Part shown: one piece after another, positions 25,340 to 32,731 of the stretch | How the letters are laid out: the number at the start of each line of letters is the position of its first letter | Numbering within the stretch: position 1 is the stretch's first letter | From: Novosphingobium sp. B1 | Lineage (GTDB): Bacteria; Pseudomonadota; Alphaproteobacteria; Sphingomonadales; Sphingomonadaceae | Assembly: GCF_900176395.1 (NCBI RefSeq) | Contig: NZ_FWXL01000010.1 | Coordinates: forward strand, 40,081 to 104,080 | DNA length: 64,000 nt | Reading direction: 5' to 3' | The notes under the pieces: model-generated | What the model saw: the letters and a program-made list of their open reading frames with translations, nothing else | What the model was told of the DNA's origin: nothing | The model's database searches: none | Made by a program: the position numbers and the translations under genes

Positions 25340-25634
25340 GGGTCCGACCGGACCGAGCCTCGAGGAATTGAAGCAGGCTCACCACCTTGCCAGCGACAAA
25401 GGTCCGTGCCTGGTCGAGCGTGCTCTTCTGATCGAGGTTCTCCGAAAAGAACATGATCGACGAGACAGGCATGTCGAAGACAGTGGCATAGCGCTGGATG
25501 ATGTCCAGCGTGGGCGTCTTCAGGCCGCGTTCGATTTCCGACAGATACGACGTCGAAACCTCCAACCGCTCAGCCGCCTGCTTCTGCTTGAGGTCGTGAT
25601 AGACTCGGATCAAGCGAAGAGCTTCACCCAACAT
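25329..25634 (-). CDS. Xre-family HTH protein of the retron operon
   Basis: A 101-aa protein from ATG 25634 with AAAGGAG 5 nt upstream. Residues 4-60 form a Cro/C1 HTH (LRLIRVYHDLKQKQAAERLEVSTSYLSEIERGLKTPTLDIIQRYATVF); the C-terminal 40 residues are an amphipathic tail. The stop overlaps the RT start. Retron classes with an HTH partner have been described; here the protein could be the effector, the antitoxin-like partner or an autorepressor. Which one cannot be told from sequence. Confidence 0.85.
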   Translation of the reverse strand: MLGEALRLIRVYHDLKQKQAAERLEVSTSYLSEIERGLKTPTLDIIQRYATVFDMPVSSIMFFSENLDQKSTLDQARTFVAGKVVSLLQFLEARSGRTHAE

Positions 25635-25669
25635 TGCATCTCCTTTCAGGAGGCTATTCAGGGTGCGAA

Positions 25670-25843
25670 TTACTGGCGGAAAACCTTGATGATGGAGAGG
25701 GCGATGTGGAGCAGTTGCACCACCACTCGCCCCAAGGCCACCACCGTCTTCAAAGTGGACGGACGGATCAGGCGCTTTGCCCAATGCTGCCGTCGCACCG
25801 TCTTCGTTCGCGCACGCTTCTCGTTCAGACCAAGCTTTCGCAT
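25670..25843 (-). CDS. 57-aa basic peptide at the head of the retron operon
   Basis: A short frame with an almost ideal ribosome site (AGAGGAGG, 5 nt before ATG 25843). The product is strongly basic in its first 35 residues (MRKLGLNEKRARTKTVRRQH, KRLIRPSTLK) and hydrophobic at the C-terminus (VVALGRVVVQLLHIALSIIKVF), so it could bind nucleic acid or insert in the membrane like a small toxin. It is 35 nt upstream of the Xre gene on the same strand. No family recognised. The strong translation signal is the main evidence that it is a gene. Confidence 0.6.
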   Translation of the reverse strand: MRKLGLNEKRARTKTVRRQHWAKRLIRPSTLKTVVALGRVVVQLLHIALSIIKVFRQ

Positions 25844-25862
25844 GGCGTCCTCCTCTGCCAAC

Positions 25863-26101
25863 CCCCACACCATGCAGAGGCGCCGCCGAGGCTTTGGAGG
25901 GTGGGGTAGAAGCACGTTAACCCTGAACACCAAGGCGGACACCGGGCCGTCCGGTGGCCGCCCGCGGCGCCGCTCGCTCGCACGCACGGAGCCACAAAGC
26001 AGAGAAGGTTTCTTCTCCAGGAGGGGGTTCCCCCTCGGTTGATGGCGACACATCCCCTTTCAAACTGAACGAGAGTGTGATGCCCTAGCGCACTTCGCTA
26101 G
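25863..26101 (-). ncRNA. Structured leader, candidate retron msr-msd RNA
   Basis: Gene-free region upstream of the retron operon with several stem-loops on the operon strand. They are CTAGCG/CGCTAG (26085-26101), GAGGGGG/CCCCCTC with a 2-nt loop (26021-26036), GAGAAG/CTTCTC (26002-26017), an 11-bp stem with one mismatch (25934-25962), and CCCCAC/GTGGGG (25863-25916) next to the ribosome site. The first stem contains TAGCGA, similar to the branch region of known msr RNAs. I could not find a convincing a1/a2 complementary pair, so the call is tentative. An AT-rich segment at 26108-26134 may hold its promoter. Confidence 0.35.
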
Positions 26102-26412
26102 TGAACGAATAAAATCCGCTCACAGCGAATTTATTGCTCTGCTTAAGCGGCGGCCGACGACGTTCCGCCCTTCCCTGCCATGCGACTGGACGACTCGATG
26201 CCAATCTACCGGCGAGCAGGTCATTATGTCTGAAGCTTGCGGGCTGCGTGCCAGTGCCGCAGATAAGCCAAGGGCCGCCCTTTTGAGGCGGCCCCGACCA
26301 TTTAGTTCCCTCGCGGGAAACGGACACTCCCCAGGGGGAGGCCGCGCGTGCTCCCCATGTAGAAACCCATCCCTTACGATTCAACTAAAATCTGAAAGGA
26401 CATCAACCGGCC
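26102..26412. other. Gene-free stretch with stem-loops
   Basis: No gene with protein-like composition is seen on either strand. It holds the stem GGGCCGCC/GGCGGCCC with a 7-nt loop (26272-26294), the stem CTCCCC/GGGGAG at about 26327-26340, and the near-palindromic AATAAAAT...AATTTATT at 26108-26134. The 26272-26294 stem may terminate transcription from the winged-helix/pemK operon, although no U-tract follows. Confidence 0.4.
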
Positions 26413-26862
26413 TTACGCGCCGGAACCGGTGGGCGTAGGCGGCACCCCCTGAGGCGGCGACGGGGGCGTCGAGGGCACGGGCAGCCAGGCCAACACAAGG
26501 CGCAGCATGTCGTCGAACTCCCCGACCGGCATTCGCATGATGCCGCCTTTGTCAGGGATTAGCCGGCTCACCGCCACGGTCGTCAGCTTGTCGCAGATCG
26601 CGAACGCCGCCCGACCGTCAATCGTGGTCTGCAGCGGAAAGGCCCACTTGTTTCCTGGCTGCGCTGCCGTCGAGCAGGGCACCACCGTGACCGCGCCATG
26701 CAGCGTGTTCTTGAACGACACGATGATGACGGGGCGCCGCTTCCAGAACTCCGGGAGCTGGGCGTCTTGCGGAAAGTCACACCAGTAGAGCTGACGGATG
26801 CTTGGCGCGGCCGTAACCCTCGGTTCCACTTTCGGGGGTGGATCTTGGATATGCGCGTTCAC
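26413..26862 (-). CDS. PemK/MazF-type toxin
   Basis: A 149-aa protein with the PemK/MazF fold signature: IRQLYWCDFPQDAQLPEFWKRRPVIIVS (strand 1 and the RP motif), GAVTVVPCSTAAQP, and AICDKLTTVAVSRL. Such toxins are mRNA endoribonucleases. Unusual features are an N-terminal extension of 20 residues and a Pro-rich C-terminus (VPSTPPSPPQGVPPTPTGS). No classical MazE/PemI antitoxin is adjacent; the upstream partner, sharing an ATGA junction, is a winged-helix protein. Confidence 0.85.
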   Translation of the reverse strand: MNAHIQDPPPKVEPRVTAAPSIRQLYWCDFPQDAQLPEFWKRRPVIIVSFKNTLHGAVTVVPCSTAAQPGNKWAFPLQTTIDGRAAFAICDKLTTVAVSRLIPDKGGIMRMPVGEFDDMLRLVLAWLPVPSTPPSPPQGVPPTPTGSGA

Positions 26863-27344
26863 TCGTCGTCATCCTGTACCAGACGCAGCTTAGGCGCCCC
26901 GGCCCGGTTCTGACGGCGCTTCGCCAGCTCGGCCTTGTCCTTGATCTCAGCCAGCTTCTCGACCGCGAACGGCGCTACTGCCTTAATCAGCCCATCGAGA
27001 TGGTAGATGTTGGTGCGGCTGCCGGTTTCGGTCCGCCGCTCCTCGCGACGGATATACCCTGCCCCCTCCAGCGCAGCGATGTGCTTCTGGATCGTGCGCG
27101 GATGAACGTCCATCGCCTTCGCCATCGTGGTCTTGGACGGAAAGGGCTTGCCCTCCGCCGTCCACCATTTGCTCGCCAGATACACGATGATGTTGAGATC
27201 GAGCGGCGACAGCATGAGCTGGCGCTGATTTTCGATGATGACGCTCGGCAATGCAGTCCAGCCCGCATCCATCAGCGGCTTGGTCCACTTCTTCTCATTC
27301 GTTCGCAGATCGGCGCTGCTGTCCTTTTGCTTTTTCGCAGCCAT
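26859..27344 (-). CDS. Winged-helix protein, possible partner of the PemK toxin
   Basis: A 161-aa protein from ATG 27344 (MAAKKQKDSSADLR). Residues about 45-115 form a winged HTH of the HTH_36 type: LSPLDLNIIVYLASKWW, FPSKTTMAKAMDVHPRTIQKHIAALEGAGYIRREERR. The C-terminus is charged and ends VQDDDE. HTH_36 proteins are often plasmid replication or regulatory proteins. The stop overlaps the start of the PemK gene by 4 nt, so it may serve as antitoxin or autorepressor (inference). Confidence 0.75.
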   Translation of the reverse strand: MAAKKQKDSSADLRTNEKKWTKPLMDAGWTALPSVIIENQRQLMLSPLDLNIIVYLASKWWTAEGKPFPSKTTMAKAMDVHPRTIQKHIAALEGAGYIRREERRTETGSRTNIYHLDGLIKAVAPFAVEKLAEIKDKAELAKRRQNRAGAPKLRLVQDDDE

Positions 27345-27944
27345 GTGATTATCCTTTCTGGCTGCAAATATGCCCCTCGCGCGAAGGGGATTCAAGTTTG
27401 AGGGGGCGGCACTAGGGGCGCCCCACAGGGCGCGCAGGCCGCCCCCTCCCCGGCCCTTTGGACCGCCCACCCGGGAGCCACACGGGGCCTACAAAGCATA
27501 GGACATCCCCATATAGGAACCGCTCAGGGTACACTCCTGGCGTATCAACCGAGGATAAACCCAGCGGGAGCCCCCACGGCCTCCCCCTCTCCCCGTGTTT
27601 TCCTATTCGCGCTGCCGCAAGGCAGGTGTGCCACGTGGCACACCCCCCATGACACGCCTGGAGCGTGGCACAGCTTGTTGGGCACGCTGCCCTCCCCCGG
27701 AGGCCAGACCGGTGCCGGGGAACACCAAGGGCGGCTGCCCTTTCGTTCCCGAACGACAATCAGGCCCCCCGTGTAATCCGCCAAACGCGGCACCCGACGC
27801 CCTGCGGAGCGTCGGCCGCGCTAGGCGGCTCGCCCGCGCCAGAGGCCAGATTCTCGCCCTCCCTCCCCATCCCGTTCCTCGCCGGAAAGGCAGAGCCGGT
27901 TGCTGTTGCGACCGGCTTTCAGCCTCAAAAGAAAGGAAGACATC
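27345..27944. other. 600-bp gene-free region with the second 20-bp palindrome
   Basis: GC-rich spacer between two divergent operons (winged-helix/pemK to the left, ardC to the right). No convincing coding frame is seen. It contains the palindrome at 27625-27644, a half-site CGTGGCAC near 27664, and AAAGGAAG before ardC. The region probably holds both promoters and may hold a plasmid site such as a centromere. Confidence 0.5.
27625..27644. repeat. Perfect 20-bp palindrome, copy 2
   Basis: GGTGTGCCACGTGGCACACC, identical to 24120-24139 and 3.5 kb away. It lies 300 bp before ardC. Confidence 0.75.
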
Positions 27945-28868
27945 ATGGGACGGATCACCGACAATCGAGCCGACATCTATCAGGAAATCACCGATCAGAT
28001 GATCGCGATGATCGAGGCAGGCACCCGGCCTTGGTCGAAATCGTGGAACGGCAGCACCGCACCGAATATCCTGCTCCGCTCGACCGGCGTTCCCTATCGG
28101 GGCATCAACGTCCTGACCCTTTGGGTTGCCGCCATGACCAAGGGCTATGGCTCTCCGCATTGGCTGACCTTCAAGCAGGCGCTCGCGCTTGGTGGATGCG
28201 TCCGTAAGGGCGAGAAGGGTTCGACCGTCGTCTATGCCAACAAGATTGAGGTTGACGCCGACAAGGGTGGCAAGAGCAGCGAGGACGGCAAGCGTCAGGT
28301 GGCGTTCCTCAAGCGCTATACCGTTTTCAATTCTGAGCAGATCGACGGCATCGAGGCGAAATATCCAACACCCGCGCCAATCATCACCGCGACCAATCCC
28401 GATGAGCGGGACGCCGAGCTGGACGCGCTTTTCGCCCGCATCCCCGTCACCCTGAAGCACTTCGGATCGCAGCCCTATTATCAGCCGAGCGGCGATCATG
28501 TGGTTATGCCCGAGTTTGCCGACTTCCACACCAGCGATGATTATTATTCGACCCTAGCGCACGAACTTTGCCACGCGACAGGACATGTTGACCGACTTGC
28601 CCGCCCGTCTCTCATTTCCACGAATCGCGAGGACTATGCCCGCGAGGAATTGGTTGCCGAGCTTGGAGCGGCGTTCGTCAGCGCGACCATCGGCATCAAG
28701 CTTCACGACCGTGAAGACCATGCCGCCTATCTGGCAAGCTGGCTCCAGGCCCTGCGCAACGACAAGCGGTGCATCTTCACCGCCGCCCGCCTCGCGCAAG
28801 ATGCGTCCGATTGGCTTTTGAGCCGCATGGCCGTTGAGACGGCCCCCGAATTGGACGAGGCGGCATGA
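27945..28868 (+). CDS. ardC: ArdC-type antirestriction protein
   Basis: A 307-aa protein from ATG 27945. The N-terminal DUF1738 ssDNA-binding domain shows IYQEITDQMIAMIEAGTRPWSKSW and GVPYRGINVLTLWVAAMTKGYGSPHWLTFKQALALGG. The C-terminal metallopeptidase-like domain shows the zinc motif STLAHELCHATGH and EELVAELGAAFV. ArdC protects incoming single-stranded plasmid DNA from restriction in the recipient. The gene leads a plus-strand operon whose next member overlaps by 4 nt. Confidence 0.94.
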   Translation: MGRITDNRADIYQEITDQMIAMIEAGTRPWSKSWNGSTAPNILLRSTGVPYRGINVLTLWVAAMTKGYGSPHWLTFKQALALGGCVRKGEKGSTVVYANKIEVDADKGGKSSEDGKRQVAFLKRYTVFNSEQIDGIEAKYPTPAPIITATNPDERDAELDALFARIPVTLKHFGSQPYYQPSGDHVVMPEFADFHTSDDYYSTLAHELCHATGHVDRLARPSLISTNREDYAREELVAELGAAFVSATIGIKLHDREDHAAYLASWLQALRNDKRCIFTAARLAQDASDWLLSRMAVETAPELDEAA

Positions 28869-29518
28869 GCGCCCCTCACGATCCCGGCCCCGACGAGGGC
28901 CGGGGCGTGGCGGCGCGACTGGTCTATGACCTCAATATCGCGACCGTTAGCGAGGCAACCTTCAACGAGCTGGTCGCTATCATGCGCGACGGTCCAACCG
29001 GCAAGCCGCTGACCCCGGAGGCACAATGGCGACGCGCCTATCACAAGGCGATGTTCCACCGCCGCCTTGTCGGCGTGCAGCCCGACCTACTCGGCGGAAA
29101 GCCGGTGACGCATATGCACAAGGCTGCGCCGGGGCCAGTCGTGGACTGGAAACCGGAGCCGGTTGAGGAGAAGCTGTCCCGGATCGCGCGCGATCCCCAA
29201 GCGACGTTCGGCATCGGCCGACCGGCTCTTTCGCCAGAGGAACAGGCCGCCGTCATCAACGGAGCAGCCAATTGGCTGCGGATCGCGCAGCGGGTCCGCA
29301 TAGCGGGCGCTTTCGCATCCTATGATGGCCGCGCGGAACGCCGCGTTGGTCGGAAAGGTGTCATCTGGCGCTTGTGCAGTCCGGTCTTTGCGGATCACAC
29401 CTATGTTTATCTCGATCCGACCGGCGCCGAACGGGTAGAGAAGATCGTGATGGTGGAACTACGTGACGTCGAGCCGATCGACGACGCGCTGTTGGTCCCC
29501 GTCCCCTTCCACCCTTGA
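28865..29518 (+). CDS. Conserved hypothetical plasmid protein
   Basis: A 217-aa soluble protein overlapping the ardC stop (ATGA). Contains YDLNIATVSEATFNELVAIMRDGPTGK near the N-terminus and GRPALSPEEQAAVINGAANWLR in the middle. No known catalytic motif. Co-transcription with ardC suggests a role in plasmid establishment, which remains inference. Confidence 0.75.
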   Translation: MSAPHDPGPDEGRGVAARLVYDLNIATVSEATFNELVAIMRDGPTGKPLTPEAQWRRAYHKAMFHRRLVGVQPDLLGGKPVTHMHKAAPGPVVDWKPEPVEEKLSRIARDPQATFGIGRPALSPEEQAAVINGAANWLRIAQRVRIAGAFASYDGRAERRVGRKGVIWRLCSPVFADHTYVYLDPTGAERVEKIVMVELRDVEPIDDALLVPVPFHP

Positions 29519-29539
29519 AGGCAGCAGGAACCAAGTCTC

Positions 29540-29857
29540 ATGAATCTACCTCAACGCCGCCCTGCGATCCGAGCTGTCAGCTTCGATGAAGTCGGTCAGG
29601 CTATCTGCCGCCTGATCGTGATCGCCGGGTCAGATACCGGACAAGCATCGCGGGCAGCCGACTTCTTGTTGGCATGGTGGGATGGCGCGACATGGGGGCA
29701 CTTCCCGGTTCTCCACCTGTGCAACTGCGATCCATCCATTTCGGAGGATATGCTGATCGACATGGCGTATCTGGCGCAGGAGCCGACCGTTTATCCCGAT
29801 GCTTGGGGATACCGCGATGCGATGGCGGCGCTGGTCGAGCAATGGCGGCCGGAATGA
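29540..29857 (+). CDS. Small conserved plasmid protein (DUF7673-like)
   Basis: A 105-aa protein with the pattern TGQASRAADFLLAWWDGATWGHFPVLHLCNCD and ISEDMLIDMAYLAQEPTVYPDAWGYRDAMAALVEQWRP, which I associate with a plasmid family (DUF7673) often near ardC. It follows the preceding gene by 22 nt and shares an ATGA junction with the next short frame. Confidence 0.72.
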   Translation: MNLPQRRPAIRAVSFDEVGQAICRLIVIAGSDTGQASRAADFLLAWWDGATWGHFPVLHLCNCDPSISEDMLIDMAYLAQEPTVYPDAWGYRDAMAALVEQWRPE

Positions 29858-30072
29858 TCCCGTTGCGCAGCGCGGTAGAGATTTCGACCGGCGAGCTGAT
29901 CGACCGTGACACGCGCCGCGCGCGGCTACTCGCCGCGCGCCGGAGGCCGGTCGGAAGCATCCCTCGCCGGGGCATTCTGTCCGGCCATTGGGATCGGGGC
30001 GCAGTTGTTGGGGAGTTTCGGGGCGGGCGCGGCAGTTTCGCCGCGCACGTGGCATCTGTACGCGACCAATAG
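29854..30072 (+). CDS. Short hypothetical protein
   Basis: A 72-aa Arg-rich frame (MIPLRSAVEISTGELIDRDTRRARLL) whose ATG overlaps the preceding stop (ATGA). The overlap is the only support; composition alone would not distinguish it from a chance frame. Confidence 0.35.
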   Translation: MIPLRSAVEISTGELIDRDTRRARLLAARRRPVGSIPRRGILSGHWDRGAVVGEFRGGRGSFAAHVASVRDQ

Positions 30073-30157
30073 GACGTTCAGTCGCTATTCAAAGGGCAGT
30101 CTCTACTCATGGCCGCATAAGTCATTCGTCCGTGATGGCGATGACGGGAGAGTAGAG

Positions 30158-30451
30158 ATGCGTAAATTATTCTGGATTGCGACAGGGCTATTAGCGACGC
30201 TGGCACCCGGCGCTGCGCTGGCTCAGCATCATGGTGGCGGCCATTCCAGCAGTCATAGCGGCTATGGAGGCCACGGCAACTATGGCCGACACGGCGGCGT
30301 GGTGGTTTCCAGTCATGGCTATCGCCATTCCCAGCCCTACTACGGGAATAGCTATTATGCCGACTATCCCCGATACCAAGCACGCTACCACGCACGCGAT
30401 CGGCACCACGATCGTCATTCCCGCCCAAGGCATCACCGCCGCCACCATTGA
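30158..30451 (+). CDS. His/Gly/Tyr-rich exported protein
   Basis: A 97-aa protein from ATG 30158 (GGGAGAGTAGAG upstream) with a signal peptide (MRKLFWIATGLLATLAPGAALA). The mature part is about one quarter histidine (QHHGGGHSSSHSGYGGHGNYGRHGG, ending HHDRHSRPRHHRRHH), which suggests periplasmic metal binding. It lies at the edge of the metal-resistance array but on the opposite strand, tail-to-tail with the DUF305 gene. Confidence 0.68.
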   Translation: MRKLFWIATGLLATLAPGAALAQHHGGGHSSSHSGYGGHGNYGRHGGVVVSSHGYRHSQPYYGNSYYADYPRYQARYHARDRHHDRHSRPRHHRRHH

Positions 30452-30483
30452 CGGCGGTGATTGCTGATCGCCCTAGTCGGCCG

Positions 30484-30879
30484 CTATTTGCGGGCTTCCC
30501 GGCGTGCAAGCCAAGCCCGCATTTCTGCGATTTCGCGCCGCTGTGTAGCCACCACTTCGGCCGCAAGCCGACGAACGGCGGGATCGCGGCCGTATTTCAA
30601 TTCAACTTCGGCCATCGCGATCGCGCCTTCATGGTGCGGGATCATCGCGCGCATGAAGTCGGCGTCGGCATCTCCGGTGAAGGCCACGTCCATATCGCCA
30701 TGCATCTTGGCATTTGCGGCCCGGTAGGCCTTGGTTGCGGGCGGATCGGCTCGGCGGCCTAAAGCATCACCCTGCGATGCGCCGGAAGCGTGTTGGGTAT
30801 GTTGTGCGCTCGCGGCAAGCGGCATCGGCCCAGCGGCCATTGCCAGCGTGAGCACTACCGTCCTATCAAATCTGACCAT
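30484..30879 (-). CDS. DUF305 exported protein
   Basis: A 131-aa protein with a signal peptide (ending [11 protein letters not shown]) and the DUF305 core: [50 protein letters not shown]305 proteins (CopM-like) sit in copper and heavy-metal resistance clusters and probably bind metal through the PHH motif. It is the last gene of the long minus-strand metal array. Confidence 0.88.
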   Translation of the reverse strand: MVRFDRTVVLTLAMAAGPMPLAASAQHTQHASGASQGDALGRRADPPATKAYRAANAKMHGDMDVAFTGDADADFMRAMIPHHEGAIAMAEVELKYGRDPAVRRLAAEVVATQRREIAEMRAWLARREARK

Positions 30880-30951
30880 AGCAGTTCTTCTCCAGTGGTG
30901 GGGTCTCAGTTGATGGCCCGGCTCTTGGCGGCTCGCTTCGACACCACCCGT

Positions 30952-31260
30952 TCATTGTTGGCGATCATGCTCGACCCAGCATCCACCCTTGGCAGGGGCC
31001 TGCCGAGGCGCAGCGGCATCGAGTTCGGCCACGGCTTGGGCCGCAGCTTGGCAGTCGCTGCCGGTTTTCTGTCCCCGCTCGCAGCGCGTGACGACCAGCC
31101 TCGCCTCTTCCGCGTGGAACCGGAAGTAGCCCGCATCCCGTGGTTTAATCAGGCCGCATCCGGTGAGGAAGATCGTTGCAGCAGCAGCAGCAGCAGCAAT
31201 GAGCGCGCGTTGATTGCTGTTTATCATTGCGCTGATACTCTTGTTGATGATCGAAGTCAT
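30952..31260 (-). CDS. EexN-like small lipoprotein
   Basis: A 102-aa protein from ATG 31260, which overlaps the stop of the upstream gene (ATGA); ATG 31227 is an alternative. Lipobox FLTGC, then GYFRFHAEEARLVVTRCERGQKTGSDCQAAAQAVAELD, with the Cys spacing seen in EexN entry-exclusion lipoproteins. The signal peptide contains a seven-alanine run encoded by seven GCA/TGC units (31178-31198), a possible slippage tract. In this context it may instead be a metal-island lipoprotein. Confidence 0.6.
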   Translation of the reverse strand: MTSIINKSISAMINSNQRALIAAAAAAATIFLTGCGLIKPRDAGYFRFHAEEARLVVTRCERGQKTGSDCQAAAQAVAELDAAAPRQAPAKGGCWVEHDRQQ

Positions 31261-31619
31261 AAAGCGATGCCGAGGCGCTGGAGTGCGAAGACCATCGCAA
31301 AATAGAGCAGGATGGTTAGGCCGCACCCGGCTGCGAGGGCTGGCCAGAAGCCGACGCCGTGACGCAGAAGGTCCGGGATCAATAGAAACATCGGCAACGA
31401 GGGCAGGACGAACCAGAATGTCGCCTGCGCATGTGCCGCCATGTTCGTCGCATCAGGCCGGTCGTGCCATAGCCATATCATGCCGAGTACCGATACCACC
31501 GGCAGCGACGCAATTAGCGCCCCGAACCCGGGGTAGCGCTTCGCCACTTCCGACGCGGCTGCGATCAATATGGCCGAGATGATGGCTTTGCTTGCGAGAT
31601 AGAGCATCGGAGAGCCCAT
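31257..31619 (-). CDS. DUF3147 membrane protein
   Basis: A 120-aa protein with four predicted membrane helices: MLYLASKAIISAILIAAASEVAKRYPGFGALIASLPVVSVLGMIWLW and two more after residue 65. The SEVAKRYPGFGALIASLP pattern is that of DUF3147. Function unknown. Shares junctions with DedA upstream and the EexN-like gene downstream. Confidence 0.8.
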   Translation of the reverse strand: MGSPMLYLASKAIISAILIAAASEVAKRYPGFGALIASLPVVSVLGMIWLWHDRPDATNMAAHAQATFWFVLPSLPMFLLIPDLLRHGVGFWPALAAGCGLTILLYFAMVFALQRLGIAL

Positions 31620-32239
31620 CAGTGATGCCGATCCGACCGGCGCCGTGAGCGCCCGAAGGTCGCAACTCGCCAGAGATACCAGATGACGGCCAGTGCGAGC
31701 ACGCCGTTGCTGACCGGCTCGATGACGTTCGCCACCTGATTATAGCGTTCGCCCAGCTCGAACCCCGCCAGCACTAGGATCACGGTCCATATTGCGGAGC
31801 CGGCAAGCGTCGAGAGCAGGAATGGGCCGAGCGGCATCCCGCTGACCCCTGCGGGGACCGAAATCAATGTCCGGACCCCCGGGACCGTACGGCCGAACAG
31901 AACCGCCCAATGGCCATAGCGGTCGAACCAGCGGTCGACATGATCGACCTCGCCCGGTGTCAGCGTCAGCCATCGACCGTGACGGGACGCGAAGCGCTTC
32001 AACCGATCGATGCCGATCCAGCGGCCGACATAGTACCACAGCACTGCCCCTGCAGCCGATCCGAGGGTGCCGGCGACAACGATCACCAACAGCGAGCCGC
32101 GCCCTTGCGCAGCCGTGTAGCCTGCGAGCGGCAAGATCACTTCCGATGGGATCGGCGGGAAGACGTTTTCGGCCAGCATCAGCAGGAAGACGCCGAAGCC
32201 GCCGAGCGCTGAGAGAATCGATGTTATGATGTCGAACAC
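31619..32239 (-). CDS. DedA-family membrane protein
   Basis: A 206-aa integral membrane protein with the DedA/SNARE-associated pattern: ENVFPPIPSEVILPLAGYTA, GSAAGAVLWYYVGRWIG, FDRYGHWAVLFGRTVPGVRTLISVPAG. DedA proteins work in lipid-carrier recycling and envelope homeostasis and are known to affect metal and peptide tolerance. It is in the middle of the metal array, 12 nt after the preceding gene. Confidence 0.92.
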   Translation of the reverse strand: MFDIITSILSALGGFGVFLLMLAENVFPPIPSEVILPLAGYTAAQGRGSLLVIVVAGTLGSAAGAVLWYYVGRWIGIDRLKRFASRHGRWLTLTPGEVDHVDRWFDRYGHWAVLFGRTVPGVRTLISVPAGVSGMPLGPFLLSTLAGSAIWTVILVLAGFELGERYNQVANVIEPVSNGVLALAVIWYLWRVATFGRSRRRSDRHH

Positions 32240-32251
32240 AAGCCAGCCTCG

Positions 32252-32731
32252 TCAGAAGACCCAATAGAAAATCGCGCAGAATGCGAGCAGGAAGGCGAAG
32301 ACGGACCCTACGATCCGGTTTTCCAGTCGCGGACACTCGACGTTCCTGATCCGCACGGCGACTTGCCAAGCGGGGCGGATTGGACACCGCCAAGAGCCTG
32401 CGGCAATGCGATCCAGCTCCGCATCCGACAGCCCGAAAAACGCCTTCACATCGGCGCGTGATCGCCCCGCCAGCCCCATCACGCGAAGCACCACGTCGTC
32501 CCATGCGACATCGATCGCGCTTGGCCGATCAACGATCAGGCCGCGCGCATCACCGCCCGCCCAGGAGGGAGGAAGCAAACCGATTATCCGGTGCGGATTG
32601 CGCTCCAGCAGTGTCGCCCAGCGCAGCAAGCGGTGTTGGCGATCCTGCGCCGCGATGCTGCTCGCCGGCGTCCAGCGTTTAGTAAGCGCGCGAACGGGCC
32701 GCGGCCATTGAGGCGCCTGAGAGGCCGTCAT
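32252..32731 (-). CDS. Hypothetical protein with C-terminal membrane anchor
   Basis: A 159-aa protein: soluble basic N-terminal part (about residues 1-130) and one C-terminal hydrophobic helix (SVFAFLLAFCAIFYWVF). The start overlaps the mgtC stop (ATGA). No family recognised. KAFFGLSDAELDRIAAGSWRCP is the most distinctive segment. Confidence 0.68.
   Translation of the reverse strand: MTASQAPQWPRPVRALTKRWTPASSIAAQDRQHRLLRWATLLERNPHRIIGLLPPSWAGGDARGLIVDRPSAIDVAWDDVVLRVMGLAGRSRADVKAFFGLSDAELDRIAAGSWRCPIRPAWQVAVRIRNVECPRLENRIVGSVFAFLLAFCAIFYWVF

Noticed and set aside
26085..26384. 99-codon minus-strand frame upstream of the retron operon
   Set aside because: Trp/Gly/Arg-rich chance composition, no ribosome site, spans stem-loops; not supported as a gene.
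27603..28529. 308-codon minus-strand frame
   Set aside because: Mostly antisense to ardC and the GC-rich spacer; no motif.
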